A stretch of 64,000 nucleotides of DNA, from contig JAZNVW010000019.1 in the NCBI GenBank assembly GCA_045593025.1, positions 6,867-70,866 on the forward strand, given 5' to 3'. Of this stretch, positions 9,653 through 18,066 are shown in pieces. A program made the translations under genes and the position numbers. The first letter of the stretch is position 1. The number at the start of each line of letters is the position of its first letter. Origin of the DNA: Ruminococcoides sp045593025 (GTDB taxonomy: Bacteria > Bacillota > Clostridia > Oscillospirales > Acutalibacteraceae). The notes beneath the pieces are model-generated. The model was not told the DNA's origin, did not search any database, and was given only the letters and a program-made list of their open reading frames with translations.

Positions 9653-9681
9653 TTGACAACTAAACGAAAACTATTTAATAT
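9653..9681 (+). promoter_or_regulatory. Predicted promoter between rpsL and rpsG
   Basis: TTGACA, 17 nt, TAATAT. The gap up to rpsG also holds inverted repeats (CGAAAA / TTTTCG at about 9665-9693 and TACAGAG / CTCTGTA at about 9707-9740) that could form a regulatory leader for S7 feedback. That role is inferred. Confidence 0.5.
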
Positions 9682-9807
9682 CAAGTTATTTTCGTTTCTG
9701 TATCTGATACAGAGCTTTATATATAGAAGCCTCTGTATTGGCGTACGGGAGTTTGTCGCTTTCGAGTACCTATGAGATCATCAAATATTGTGAAGGAGGG
9801 AAGTAAA

Positions 9808-10278
9808 GTGCCAAGAAGAGGTTCAATCGCAAAACGTGATGTTTTGCCGGATCCTATTTACAGATCCAAATTAGTTACACGTCTTATCAACAATATCATG
9901 CTTGACGGTAAGAAGGGTGTTGCCCAGAAGATCGTATACGGTGCATTTGATATTATTTCTGAGAAGACAGGTAAAGATCCCCTCGAGACTTTCGAGGCAG
10001 CAATGGAGAACATTATGCCCGTTCTGGAGGTTAAGGCTCGCCGTGTAGGTGGTTCTACTTACCAGGTTCCTATCGAGGTAAGACCTGAGAGACGTCAGAC
10101 CCTTGGTCTGCGTTGGCTCACCAACTATTCTCGTCTTCGTAGTGAGAGAACTATGAAGGAAAGACTTGCCAACGAAATTCTCGACGCTGTTAACGGTGCA
10201 GGCGGCGCCGCTAAGAAGCGTGAGGATACACACAAGATGGCAGAGGCAAACAAGGCTTTTGCACATTACAGATGGTAA
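9808..10278 (+). CDS. rpsG: 30S ribosomal protein S7
   Basis: Primary 16S rRNA-binding protein that nucleates the 30S head. 156 residues, the usual length, with the conserved RRVGGSTYQVP and LRWL stretches. I chose the GTG at 9808 (MPRRGSIAKR) because AAGGAGGG lies 8 nt upstream. The in-frame ATG at 9772 would place this ribosome-binding site inside the coding region and add 12 residues not found in S7. Confidence 0.96.
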   Translation: MPRRGSIAKRDVLPDPIYRSKLVTRLINNIMLDGKKGVAQKIVYGAFDIISEKTGKDPLETFEAAMENIMPVLEVKARRVGGSTYQVPIEVRPERRQTLGLRWLTNYSRLRSERTMKERLANEILDAVNGAGGAAKKREDTHKMAEANKAFAHYRW

Positions 10279-10313
10279 TAAATTTTCTACGTTTAATCTA
10301 ATAGGAGGATTTT

Positions 10314-12386
10314 ATGCCTAGGCAAGTATCTCTTGAAATGACAAGAAACATCGGTATCATGGCTCACATCGATGCCGGTAAAACTACAACTACAGAGCGT
10401 ATTCTGTACTACACCGGTGTTAGCCACAAGCTCGGCGAAACACACGACGGTGCTGCTACCATGGACTGGATGGCTCAGGAGCAGGAGAGAGGTATCACCA
10501 TTACTTCTGCTGCTACCACCTGTTACTGGAAGAATCACAGAGTTAACATCATCGATACTCCCGGTCACGTTGACTTCACAGTTGAGGTTGAGCGTTCACT
10601 GAGAGTTCTCGATGGTTCCGTTACCGTTCTTTGCGCTAAGGGCGGCGTTGAGCCTCAGTCTGAGACTGTTTGGCGTCAGGCTGACAACTACGGCGTTCCC
10701 AGAATGGTATACGTTAATAAGATGGACATCATGGGTGCAGACTTCTACAGAGTTCTGCAGATGATGAAGGACAGACTTAAGTGTAATGCTGTTCCCATCC
10801 AGCTTCCTATCGGCGTTGAGGATACCTTCAAGGGTATTGTTGACCTGGTAGAGATGAAGGCTGAGGTTTACTACGATGACCTCGGTAAAGATATGAGAGA
10901 AGAAGAAATCCCTGCTGATATGTTAGAGCTCGCAGAGGAGTACCGTAACAATCTCATCGAAGCTGTTGCAAGCACAGATGACGAGCTTATGGAGAAATAC
11001 TTCGGCGGCGAAGAGCTTACAGTAGATGAGATTAAGGGCGCAATCCGCAAGGCTACCATCGCTAACGAGATGGTTCCCGTTTGTTGCGGTACATCCTACC
11101 GTAACAAGGGCGTTCAGAAGCTTCTTGATGCTATCGTAGACTATATGCCCGCTCCCACAGACGTTCCCGACATCAAGGGTATCGATTGCGACACAGAGGA
11201 AGAGTGCGTTCGTCATTCTTCTGACGATGAGCCTTTTGCAGCTCTCGCATTCAAGATTGCAACCGACCCCTTCGTTGGTAAGCTCTGCTTCTTCAGAGTT
11301 TATTCCGGTAAGGTTGAGGCAGGTTCTACTGTTTATAACTCTACCAAGGACAACCGTGAGCGTATGGGCCGTATTCTTCAGATGCACGCTAACGACAGAA
11401 AAGATATCGAGTGCTGCTACGCAGGTGATATCGCTGCTGCTGTTGGTCTGAAGAACACAACAACAGGTGACACTCTCTGCGACGAAAAGGCTCCCGTAAT
11501 TCTGGAGTCTATGGAGTTCCCCGAGCCTGTTATCCGTGTTGCTATCGAGCCTAAGACCAAGGCAGGTCAGGAGAAGATGGGTATTGCTCTTGCAAAGCTT
11601 GCAGAAGAAGACCCCACCTTCAGAGCATATACAGATGCTGACACAGGTCAGACAATTATCGCAGGTATGGGTGAGCTTCACCTTGAGATTATCGTTGACA
11701 GACTTCTCCGTGAGTTTAAGGTAGAAGCTAACATTGGTAAGCCTCAGGTTGCTTACAAGGAAACAATCCGTGCAGAGGCACAGGTTGACACCAAGTATGC
11801 TCGTCAGTCCGGTGGTAAGGGCCAGTATGGTCACGTTAAGCTCAGAGTATATCCCAACCCCACAAAGGGTTACGAGTTCGTTAACGCTATCGTCGGCGGT
11901 GTTGTTCCCAAGGAATACATTCCTGCAGTTGACCAGGGTATTCAGGGTGCAATGCAGACCGGTGTTATAGCGGGTTACAACGTTGTTGACGTTAAGGTTG
12001 AGCTTTATGATGGTTCATACCACGAGGTTGACTCCTCTGAAATGGCATTTAAGATTGCCGGTTCAATGGCATTCAAAGAGGCTATGAAGAAGGCAGACCC
12101 CGTACTCCTCGAGCCCATCATGAAGGTTGTTGTTATCGTTCCCGATGATTACCTTGGTAATGTTATCGGTGATATCAACTCCCGTCGCGGTATTCCTTCA
12201 GGTACAGAGTCTGACAACGGCGTTACACGCATTACAGCTAACGTTCCCCTCTCTGAGATGTTCGGTTATGCTACAGACCTTCGTTCCAAGACACAGGGCC
12301 GTGGTCAGTATGTAATGGAGCCCAGCCACTATTCTGAGGTTCCCAAGAGCATTGCTGAGAAGCTCACATCCAAGAAGGAAGACTAA
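10314..12386 (+). CDS. fusA: Translation elongation factor G
   Basis: GTPase that drives ribosomal translocation. The 690-residue protein has G1 AHIDAGKTTTTERILYYTG (about residues 17-35), the switch II motif DTPGHVDF (about 82), NKMD (about 136) and the four downstream EF-G domains including the conserved GGVVPKEYIP segment. AGGAGG precedes the ATG. It follows rpsG after 35 nt in the standard str order. Confidence 0.98.
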   Translation: MPRQVSLEMTRNIGIMAHIDAGKTTTTERILYYTGVSHKLGETHDGAATMDWMAQEQERGITITSAATTCYWKNHRVNIIDTPGHVDFTVEVERSLRVLDGSVTVLCAKGGVEPQSETVWRQADNYGVPRMVYVNKMDIMGADFYRVLQMMKDRLKCNAVPIQLPIGVEDTFKGIVDLVEMKAEVYYDDLGKDMREEEIPADMLELAEEYRNNLIEAVASTDDELMEKYFGGEELTVDEIKGAIRKATIANEMVPVCCGTSYRNKGVQKLLDAIVDYMPAPTDVPDIKGIDCDTEEECVRHSSDDEPFAALAFKIATDPFVGKLCFFRVYSGKVEAGSTVYNSTKDNRERMGRILQMHANDRKDIECCYAGDIAAAVGLKNTTTGDTLCDEKAPVILESMEFPEPVIRVAIEPKTKAGQEKMGIALAKLAEEDPTFRAYTDADTGQTIIAGMGELHLEIIVDRLLREFKVEANIGKPQVAYKETIRAEAQVDTKYARQSGGKGQYGHVKLRVYPNPTKGYEFVNAIVGGVVPKEYIPAVDQGIQGAMQTGVIAGYNVVDVKVELYDGSYHEVDSSEMAFKIAGSMAFKEAMKKADPVLLEPIMKVVVIVPDDYLGNVIGDINSRRGIPSGTESDNGVTRITANVPLSEMFGYATDLRSKTQGRGQYVMEPSHYSEVPKSIAEKLTSKKED

Positions 12387-12433
12387 TTTATAGTCTTTAT
12401 TTAGGCTTTAGCCTATAAATTTTCATAAATCTA

Positions 12434-12462
12434 TTGCAATTTTCTGTTAAAATTGTTACAAT
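12434..12462 (+). promoter_or_regulatory. Predicted promoter of tuf
   Basis: TTGCAA, 17 nt, TACAAT between fusA and tuf. A separate tuf promoter is common because EF-Tu is needed in excess. A small hairpin (AGGC / GCCT) lies just after fusA at about 12402-12413. Confidence 0.55.
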
Positions 12463-12511
12463 GATTTTGTCTTAGACCCTAATTAACTTTATTTAAGGAG
12501 GAAATTTCAAA

Positions 12512-13714
12512 ATGGCAAGAGAAAAATTTGAAAGAAGTAAGCCCCATATTAACATTGGTACTATCGGTCACGTTGACCACGGTAAGACAACTCTTACTGC
12601 TGCTATCACAAAGGTTCTCAACCTCGGTGGTGACGCAGAGTTCGTTGATTACGCTAACATCGATAAGGCTCCCGAAGAGAGAGAGCGTGGTATCACAATC
12701 AACACAGCTCACGTTGAGTATCAGACAGAGGCTCGTCACTATGCACACGTTGACTGCCCCGGCCATGCTGACTACGTTAAGAACATGATCACAGGTGCTG
12801 CTCAGATGGACGGCGCTATCCTCGTAGTTTCCGCTGCTGACGGTCCTATGCCCCAGACAAGAGAGCACATCCTTCTCTCCCGTCAGGTAGGCGTTCCCTA
12901 CATCGTTGTATTCATGAACAAGTGCGACCAGGTTGACGATCCCGAGCTTCTCGAGCTCGTAGAGATGGAGATCCGTGACCTCCTCTCCGAGTACGAGTTC
13001 CCCGGCGACGATACACCTATCGTAAAGGGTTCTGCATTCCAGGCTCTCGACAGCGCTTCCAAGGATCCTTCTGCTCCTGAGTATGCTTGCATCCACGAGC
13101 TCATGGCAGCTGTTGACAGTTTCATCCCCACACCCGAGCGTAAGTCTGACCTTCCCTTCCTCATGCCCGTAGAAGACGTATTCACAATCACAGGTCGTGG
13201 TACTGTTGCTACTGGTAGAGTTGAGAGAGGTACAATCAAAACTCAGGAAGAAGTTGAAATCGTTGGTCTTACTGACGAGAGACGTAAGGTTGTTGTTACA
13301 GGTCTTGAGATGTTCAGAAAGTCCCTTGACTTTGCTGAGGCTGGTGAGAACGTAGGTGTTCTCCTCCGTGGTGTTCAGAGATCCGAGATCGAGCGTGGTC
13401 AGGTTCTTGCAAAGCCCGGTTCAATCAACCCCCACACAAAGTTCCGTGGTCAGGTTTACGTTCTGACTAAGGAAGAGGGCGGCCGTCATACTCCTTTCTT
13501 CAACAACTATCGTCCCCAGTTCTACTTCAGAACAACAGACGTTACAGGTACAATCAGCCTCCCCGAGGGCACAGAGATGTGCATGCCCGGCGATAACGTT
13601 GAGATGGACGTAGAGCTCATCACTCCTATCGCTATCGAGGTAGGTCTGCGTTTCGCTATCCGTGAGGGTGGTAGAACAGTTGGTTCTGGCGCAGTTATCG
13701 CTATCAACGAGTAA
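12512..13714 (+). CDS. tuf: Translation elongation factor Tu
   Basis: GTPase that delivers aminoacyl-tRNA to the ribosome. 400 residues with GHVDHGKTT (about residues 18-26), DCPGHADY (about 83), NKCD (about 138) and full beta-barrel domains II and III. A strong AAGGAGGAAA site precedes the ATG. Codon use is strongly biased, as expected for a very highly expressed gene. Confidence 0.99.
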   Translation: MAREKFERSKPHINIGTIGHVDHGKTTLTAAITKVLNLGGDAEFVDYANIDKAPEERERGITINTAHVEYQTEARHYAHVDCPGHADYVKNMITGAAQMDGAILVVSAADGPMPQTREHILLSRQVGVPYIVVFMNKCDQVDDPELLELVEMEIRDLLSEYEFPGDDTPIVKGSAFQALDSASKDPSAPEYACIHELMAAVDSFIPTPERKSDLPFLMPVEDVFTITGRGTVATGRVERGTIKTQEEVEIVGLTDERRKVVVTGLEMFRKSLDFAEAGENVGVLLRGVQRSEIERGQVLAKPGSINPHTKFRGQVYVLTKEEGGRHTPFFNNYRPQFYFRTTDVTGTISLPEGTEMCMPGDNVEMDVELITPIAIEVGLRFAIREGGRTVGSGAVIAINE

Positions 13715-13767
13715 TTCAGCACCTAAGGTATATCCTTACTACTGAAACTTAATATCAAGCAGTAATT

Positions 13768-13804
13768 ATCGGTCTTTCACTTCGGTGGAAGACCGATTTT
13801 TTTG
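13768..13804 (+). terminator. Terminator after tuf
   Basis: A 13-bp stem with a TTCG tetraloop (ATCGGTCTTTCAC / GTGGAAGACCGAT) followed by a run of T. Confidence 0.9.
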
Positions 13805-13845
13805 CCAAAGAAAAAACCAACAACTCAATGATAAAGAGCTGTTGG

Positions 13846-14127
13846 TTAAAGTTTTTTTATTTCCTCGGATATATTATCCAGATCAGATTTGATTTTATTT
13901 ATACGTTTAAGAATTTCATCTGTTGTTATCTCTTTTGTGTTTTCAAAACCTAGAAGATAGTCGGTACTGACATTAAAATATTTTGCTAATTTTATAATAG
14001 CAAAGCTGTCGGGATTGGTTTTGCCTGTCTCATAATTCGAAAGAGTGCGTTGGTCAATACCTGTTGCCAATGAGACATCTATCTGCCTCAAATCTCTGTC
14101 TTCGCGCAATGCTTTGATTCTGTTCAT
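13846..14127 (-). CDS. XRE-family HTH regulator
   Basis: 93 residues. The N-terminal HTH_3/XRE domain (about residues 1-58: MNRIKALREDRDLRQIDVS, then GIDQRTLSNYETGKTNPDS) is followed by a short charged helix likely to mediate dimerisation. ATG 14127 was chosen because AGAGGTG lies just upstream; a GTG 9 nt earlier is inside that site. It is divergent from the LRR-dockerin gene and probably regulates itself and perhaps that gene. Target and ligand are unknown. Confidence 0.85.
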   Translation of the reverse strand: MNRIKALREDRDLRQIDVSLATGIDQRTLSNYETGKTNPDSFAIIKLAKYFNVSTDYLLGFENTKEITTDEILKRINKIKSDLDNISEEIKKL

Positions 14128-14150
14128 TAGTATCACCTCTGTTAGATTAT

Positions 14151-14164
14151 ACTAAAATATTAGT
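14151..14164. promoter_or_regulatory. Possible operator in the divergent xre/LRR-dockerin gap
   Basis: ACTAA, four bases, TTAGT. The inverted repeat touches a TATAAT on the minus strand (14146-14151) that could be the -10 box of the xre gene. A role as the XRE binding site is inferred from position only. Confidence 0.3.
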
Positions 14165-14172
14165 AATTACGC

Positions 14173-14201
14173 TTGACACACCAAGAAAATGCCTGTAGAA
14201 T
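14173..14201 (+). promoter_or_regulatory. Predicted promoter of the LRR-dockerin gene
   Basis: TTGACA, 17 nt, TAGAAT, about 40 nt before the start codon. Confidence 0.55.
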
Positions 14202-14239
14202 TATACATAAAGAAAAATATTGGTATAGGAGTGCGATAT

Positions 14240-15829
14240 ATGAAAAGAATTGTTTCTTGCATCTGTATTTTGTGTTTAATGTTGTCCTTTACGATACCTC
14301 CTGTGTCGGCAGTTGCTACTGACGTTGCAGAAGTTGCAGGAGTTACTGCAGAGGGTCTGAAATATGAAATCGATGCAGGCGAAGTAATTATCACGGAATA
14401 CACAGGTGATGCGACAGAATTTGTAATCCCATCTGTGATTGAAGGCTATCCTGTTAAAAGTATAGGTAAGTCTGCGTTTTATGGTTGTTCAAACCTTACA
14501 AACATCACAATTCCTGAGGGTGTATCAAGTATAGGCGACGAAGCGTTTGGTGGTTGCAGAAGCCTTACAAGCATCGCAATCCCCGATAATGTTACAAGTA
14601 TAGGTAACAGAGCATTTAACTCTTGCTCAAGCCTTACAAACATTACAATCCCCGACAGTGTTACAAGTATAGGCCACTATGCGTTTTATTATTGTTCAAG
14701 TCTTACAAACCTCACTATCCCTAATAGTGTTACAAGTATAGGAGATTCTGCGTTTAATGGTTGCTACAGACTTACAAGTGTCACAATCTCCGATAACGTT
14801 ACAAGTATAGGTGATTCTACGTTTTATATTTGCTCAAGCCTTACAAACATTACGATCCCTGATAGTGTAACAAGTATAGGTGACAGTGCGTTTTATGGTT
14901 GCTCAGGCCTTACAAACATCACAATTCCTGATAGTGTAACAAATATAGGTAAATATGCGTTTTATGGGTGCTCAAACCTTACAAATATCACAATCCCCGA
15001 TAACGTTACAAGTATAGGTGTTTCTATGTTTGAAGGTTGTTCAAGCCTCACAAGTATAACAATTCCTGATAGTGTAACAAGTATAGGTTTTTGTGCGTTT
15101 TCCAGTTGTTCAAGTCTTACGAGTATAACAATCCCCCAGGGGGTTACAAGTATTGGTAAAGCAGCATTTAGATTTTGTTCAAGCCTTACTGACATGGTAG
15201 TTGATGAAAACAATAATGTATATGACAGTAGAGATAACTGTAACGCTATTATCGAAACGGATACCAATACATTGATTGCAGTTTGTGTGAACACTCTGAT
15301 TCCTGATAGTGTTATAAATATAGGAGATTCTGCGTTTGAAGGCTGCACAAGTCTTACAAGCGTAGTAATCCCTGATGCTATTACAAGTATAGGTGGGTGG
15401 GCGTTTGCGTATTGCCACAGACTTACAAGCATAACAATTCCTAGTAGTGTTTCAAGTATTGGAGATTTTGCGTTTGATACTTCCTACAGCCTTACTGATG
15501 TGTACTACTGCGGTACCGAAAAACAGTGGGAAGAAATTGAAATTGGAGAATATAATGATTCCCTTTTAAACGCAGAGCTTCATTACAATTATGTTGTTCC
15601 CACAGAGCCTGGCACTGCTGACCTTTCAGGTGATGCCAATATGGACGGCGATGTAAACATCAAAGATGCAACGGAGATTCAGAAAGCAGTTGCAGGACTT
15701 TTAAAACTTGATGAAACAACAGAACTCAGTGCAGATGTTGACGGAAGCGGTGATGTGAATATCAAAGATGCAACAGCAATTCAGAAGTGGGTTGCAGGTA
15801 TCGAAACAGGGTTTAATATCGGCAAATAA
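14240..15829 (+). CDS. Secreted BspA-like leucine-rich repeat protein with C-terminal dockerin
   Basis: 529 residues. A signal peptide (about 1-28) is followed by about 13-14 tandem 23-residue LRR_5 (BspA/Treponema pallidum type) repeats with consensus ITIPDSVTSIGDSAFYGCSS. One repeat block is interrupted near residues 318-355. After the last repeat comes a two-segment dockerin (about 465-525) with paired Ca-binding/F-hand units starting GDANMDGDVNIKDATEIQKA and ADVDGSGDVNIKDATAIQKW. The dockerin should plug into a cohesin, so this is probably a surface adhesion or recognition module rather than an enzyme. The start follows AGGAG. Confidence 0.85.
   Translation: MKRIVSCICILCLMLSFTIPPVSAVATDVAEVAGVTAEGLKYEIDAGEVIITEYTGDATEFVIPSVIEGYPVKSIGKSAFYGCSNLTNITIPEGVSSIGDEAFGGCRSLTSIAIPDNVTSIGNRAFNSCSSLTNITIPDSVTSIGHYAFYYCSSLTNLTIPNSVTSIGDSAFNGCYRLTSVTISDNVTSIGDSTFYICSSLTNITIPDSVTSIGDSAFYGCSGLTNITIPDSVTNIGKYAFYGCSNLTNITIPDNVTSIGVSMFEGCSSLTSITIPDSVTSIGFCAFSSCSSLTSITIPQGVTSIGKAAFRFCSSLTDMVVDENNNVYDSRDNCNAIIETDTNTLIAVCVNTLIPDSVINIGDSAFEGCTSLTSVVIPDAITSIGGWAFAYCHRLTSITIPSSVSSIGDFAFDTSYSLTDVYYCGTEKQWEEIEIGEYNDSLLNAELHYNYVVPTEPGTADLSGDANMDGDVNIKDATEIQKAVAGLLKLDETTELSADVDGSGDVNIKDATAIQKWVAGIETGFNIGK
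14490..15190 (+). repeat. 69-bp tandem coding repeats of the LRR domain
   Basis: About ten consecutive 69-bp units encode the IPDSVTSIG repeats. They are highly similar at DNA level (for example GATAGTGTAACAAGTATAGG recurs), so copy number may vary between strains. Confidence 0.8.
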
Positions 15830-15884
15830 TTCGTGAGAATAAAAAATATACTTTAGAGAAATATTATTTCTTGTGAATACTAAA

Positions 15885-15918
15885 CGCCCGATGATAATTG
15901 TTATCATCGGGCGCTTGT
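15885..15918 (+). terminator. Terminator after the LRR-dockerin gene
   Basis: A perfect 12-bp stem (GCCCGATGATAA / TTATCATCGGGC) with a 3-nt loop. The following tract is only moderately T-rich. Confidence 0.7.
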
Positions 15919-16002
15919 TATGCTTGTTCGGAACGGATGTTGTTTTCGGTGTTTTGTACAATTATCTCAGCATTACAAGTCAATAAATAATCAAAAAAAT
16001 AC

Positions 16003-16031
16003 TTGCATTTTCCTGAAAGATGTGTTAATAT
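16003..16031 (+). promoter_or_regulatory. Predicted promoter of tRNA-Arg
   Basis: TTGCAT, 17 nt, TAATAT, ending 22 nt before the tRNA. Confidence 0.6.
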
Positions 16032-16053
16032 ATTATGGTCGTAAAAACGATAT

Positions 16054-16130
16054 GCGCTGCTAGCTCAGCTGGATAGAGTGACTGGCTACGAACCAGTAGG
16101 TCAGGGGTTCGAGTCCCTTGCAGCGCACCA
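16054..16130 (+). tRNA. tRNA-Arg (ACG)
   Basis: 77 nt with an encoded CCA. The acceptor stem GCGCTGC pairs with GCAGCGC, the anticodon stem ACTGG pairs with CCAGT, the anticodon loop is CTACGAA, and the T-loop is TTCGAGT. The ACG anticodon is the one read as inosine. Confidence 0.95.
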
Positions 16131-16217
16131 GATAACACGCAACGTCATATGATGGTGCGTGTTTTTTGTTTTTAATAAACCTTTCGGGGCTCGAACCCTG
16201 AGAGGGTGAGCACCGTT
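16113..16217 (+). repeat. 105-bp direct repeat, copy 1 (includes the tRNA-Arg 3' end)
   Basis: Covers the last 18 nt of tRNA-Arg (3' T-arm, acceptor strand, CCA), the terminator hairpin and about 50 further bases. It matches 16322-16426 with two mismatches and no gaps, at an offset of 209 bp. Confidence 0.95.
16134..16166 (+). terminator. Terminator after tRNA-Arg
   Basis: An ACACGCA / TGCGTGT stem followed by TTTTTTG. A second copy at about 16343-16375 lies inside the repeat described separately. Confidence 0.75.
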
Positions 16218-16321
16218 AATAAAACAGTCCTGTGGACTGTTTTTAGGTGCGAAGCGTGAGGCGGGTACCGAATGCGAAGCATTGGGTCGCCGAGGGTGGT
16301 TGGCTTTCAACGAAAGGCAAC

Positions 16322-16426
16322 GTCCCTTGCAGCGCACCAGATAACACGCAACGTCATATGATGGTGCGTGTTTTTTGTTTTTGTTAAACCTTTCGGGGCT
16401 CGAACCCTGAGAGGGTGAGCACCGTT
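16322..16426 (+). repeat. 105-bp direct repeat, copy 2 (tRNA-Arg 3' end remnant)
   Basis: Second copy of the tRNA 3' end plus terminator. No tRNA 5' half precedes it, so it is not a gene. The 104 bp between the copies contain GC-rich stretches with repeated GCGAAGC and no gene. Confidence 0.95.
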
Positions 16427-16516
16427 GACCTGTTTTTACTTGTGTATATTATCGTTGCAAGTGTTTTTTACTTGTTGTATAATCAAATCAATAGCTTAGA
16501 TTTGCTGAGGTGTATT

Positions 16517-17131
16517 ATGAATTTTGATATACATAACCTTCAATGGACAAGATTGCCGGCAGACTACTCAATATCTGCCGATAAAATTGAAATTATTACA
16601 AAACCGCATACGGATTTGTGGCAACGAACATATTATCATTTCAGAAATGACAACGCACCGGTTTTGCAGATGCAAACTGATGAAAAATTCTTTTCGTTTA
16701 CTGTGAAAACTCAATTTGACAGCAAACACAGATTTGACCAGTGCGGAATTGTAATGTACCTTGACAGTGAAAACTGGCTTAAAGGTTCTATTGAATATGA
16801 AAACGACAGTTTTCAGCACCTTGGAACTGTTGTTACAAACAATGGTTATTCTGACTGGGCAACTACTGAAATAGATGCGAACATAAAATCAATGTGGTAC
16901 AGATTCAGTCGTAGGCAAGATGATTATTGCATCGAATGCTCAGAAGACGGTGTAACGTTCAAGCAAATGCGTGTGTGTCATATGTGGAACGGCAACGGAA
17001 CAATCCGCTTTGGCGTTTATGCATGCAGTCCTGAGGATTCGTCATTCAGAGCGACGTTTACAAATATGGAAGTTACAGAATGTAGATGGTTGGCACACGA
17101 CGGACAGCAACCTGATGAAGTTTTATTTTAA
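16517..17131 (+). CDS. DUF1349 (concanavalin-like) protein
   Basis: 204 residues matching the DUF1349 family of single-domain beta-sandwich proteins, with characteristic stretches such as FDQCGIVMYLDSENWLKGS and VRFGVYACSP-like near the C-terminus (IRFGVYACSPEDSSF). Family members are cytoplasmic and loosely linked to sugar metabolism; the function is unknown. ATG 16517 follows GAGGTG. An upstream in-frame GTG at 16415 would run into the 105-bp repeat and add an unrelated hydrophobic leader, so I did not use it. Confidence 0.75.
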   Translation: MNFDIHNLQWTRLPADYSISADKIEIITKPHTDLWQRTYYHFRNDNAPVLQMQTDEKFFSFTVKTQFDSKHRFDQCGIVMYLDSENWLKGSIEYENDSFQHLGTVVTNNGYSDWATTEIDANIKSMWYRFSRRQDDYCIECSEDGVTFKQMRVCHMWNGNGTIRFGVYACSPEDSSFRATFTNMEVTECRWLAHDGQQPDEVLF

Positions 17132-17249
17132 TTATATTTTTAATCTTGGCAACCATAGCTTTAGTAAACGACCGTTTTTGTTATAAAATCATGTATAATA
17201 AGATTTCGTGTTTTGAGCTTGATGTGTTTTTTATAAAAGAGGTGTTAGT

Positions 17250-17888
17250 GTGAACAGCAGTATTATCAATAACGCAATTGAATATGTAAAAGAAATCTTT
17301 GCTTCGGATTTTACAGGGCACGACTTTCAGCACACTATTAGGGTGTACAAGGTAGCAACGGAGCTTTCTAAGCAGGAGGAAGCTGACCTTTTCACAGTTC
17401 AGCTTTCGGCACTTTTGCACGATGTTGACGACAGGAAGATTTCTCCCTTAACTGCAGAAAACCTTGATAATGCAAGAGCTTTTATGAAGGAGCAGGGAGT
17501 GAATAGGGATACTGCTGAAAAAGTTATTGCGATTATACATCAGGTTTCCTTTAAGGGCAGTGATTCTGTAGTGCCTGACAGCATTGAGGGCAAGTGCGTG
17601 CAGGATGCAGACAGGCTTGATGCCTTGGGTGCTGTGGGCATTGCCAGAGCTTTTGCTTACGGAGGCAGTCATCACAGGGCAATGCACAATCCCGATATCC
17701 CTCCTCGCCTTAATATGAGCGAACAGGAGTATTTTTCATCACAGTCCACTACTGTAAACCACTTTTACGAGAAGCTTTTTCTCCTTGCTGATATGATGAA
17801 CACCCGTTCTGCAAAGGTGATTGCAAAGGAGAGGTCGGATTTTATGCGGAGTTTTCTTGATGAATTTCTCAGAGAGTGGAAGGAATAA
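17250..17888 (+). CDS. HD-domain metal-dependent phosphohydrolase
   Basis: 212 residues resembling the YedJ/YpgQ group of HD hydrolases. The metal-binding set is visible: H in GHDFQHT (about residue 28), the HD pair in ALLHDVDD (about 58), and the later D in QDADRLDALGAVGIARAFAYGG (about 113). Some relatives hydrolyse nucleotides. The start is GTG 17250 preceded by AGAGGTG. Its neighbours do not suggest a pathway. Confidence 0.85.
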   Translation: MNSSIINNAIEYVKEIFASDFTGHDFQHTIRVYKVATELSKQEEADLFTVQLSALLHDVDDRKISPLTAENLDNARAFMKEQGVNRDTAEKVIAIIHQVSFKGSDSVVPDSIEGKCVQDADRLDALGAVGIARAFAYGGSHHRAMHNPDIPPRLNMSEQEYFSSQSTTVNHFYEKLFLLADMMNTRSAKVIAKERSDFMRSFLDEFLREWKE

Positions 17889-17987
17889 GACTGCTTTATA
17901 GTATATTTCTGCAATGTAAAAAAACACGGTACATAGTGCTTGCTTTTTTATATATCGGGAAGTTTGGTTTTATAAGCGTCTTGTTTG

Positions 17988-18016
17988 TTGACTTAAAGAA
18001 ATGCTGTGTTTATAAT
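17988..18016 (+). promoter_or_regulatory. Predicted promoter of the second LRR surface protein
   Basis: TTGACT, 17 nt, TATAAT, about 50 nt before ATG 18067. Confidence 0.65.
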
Positions 18017-18066
18017 ATAATGTGTTAATAGTTGTATGTTTTCGTGATATTGGCGGAGGTTTGATT

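Noticed and set aside
16101..16337. 78-aa minus-strand frame over tRNA-Arg and its repeat
   Set aside because: It covers a tRNA gene and repeats; not a protein gene.
16113..16426. A complete mobile element between the tRNA-Arg repeats
   Set aside because: Only 104 bp separate the copies, with no integrase or other gene, so only a scar or duplication can be claimed.
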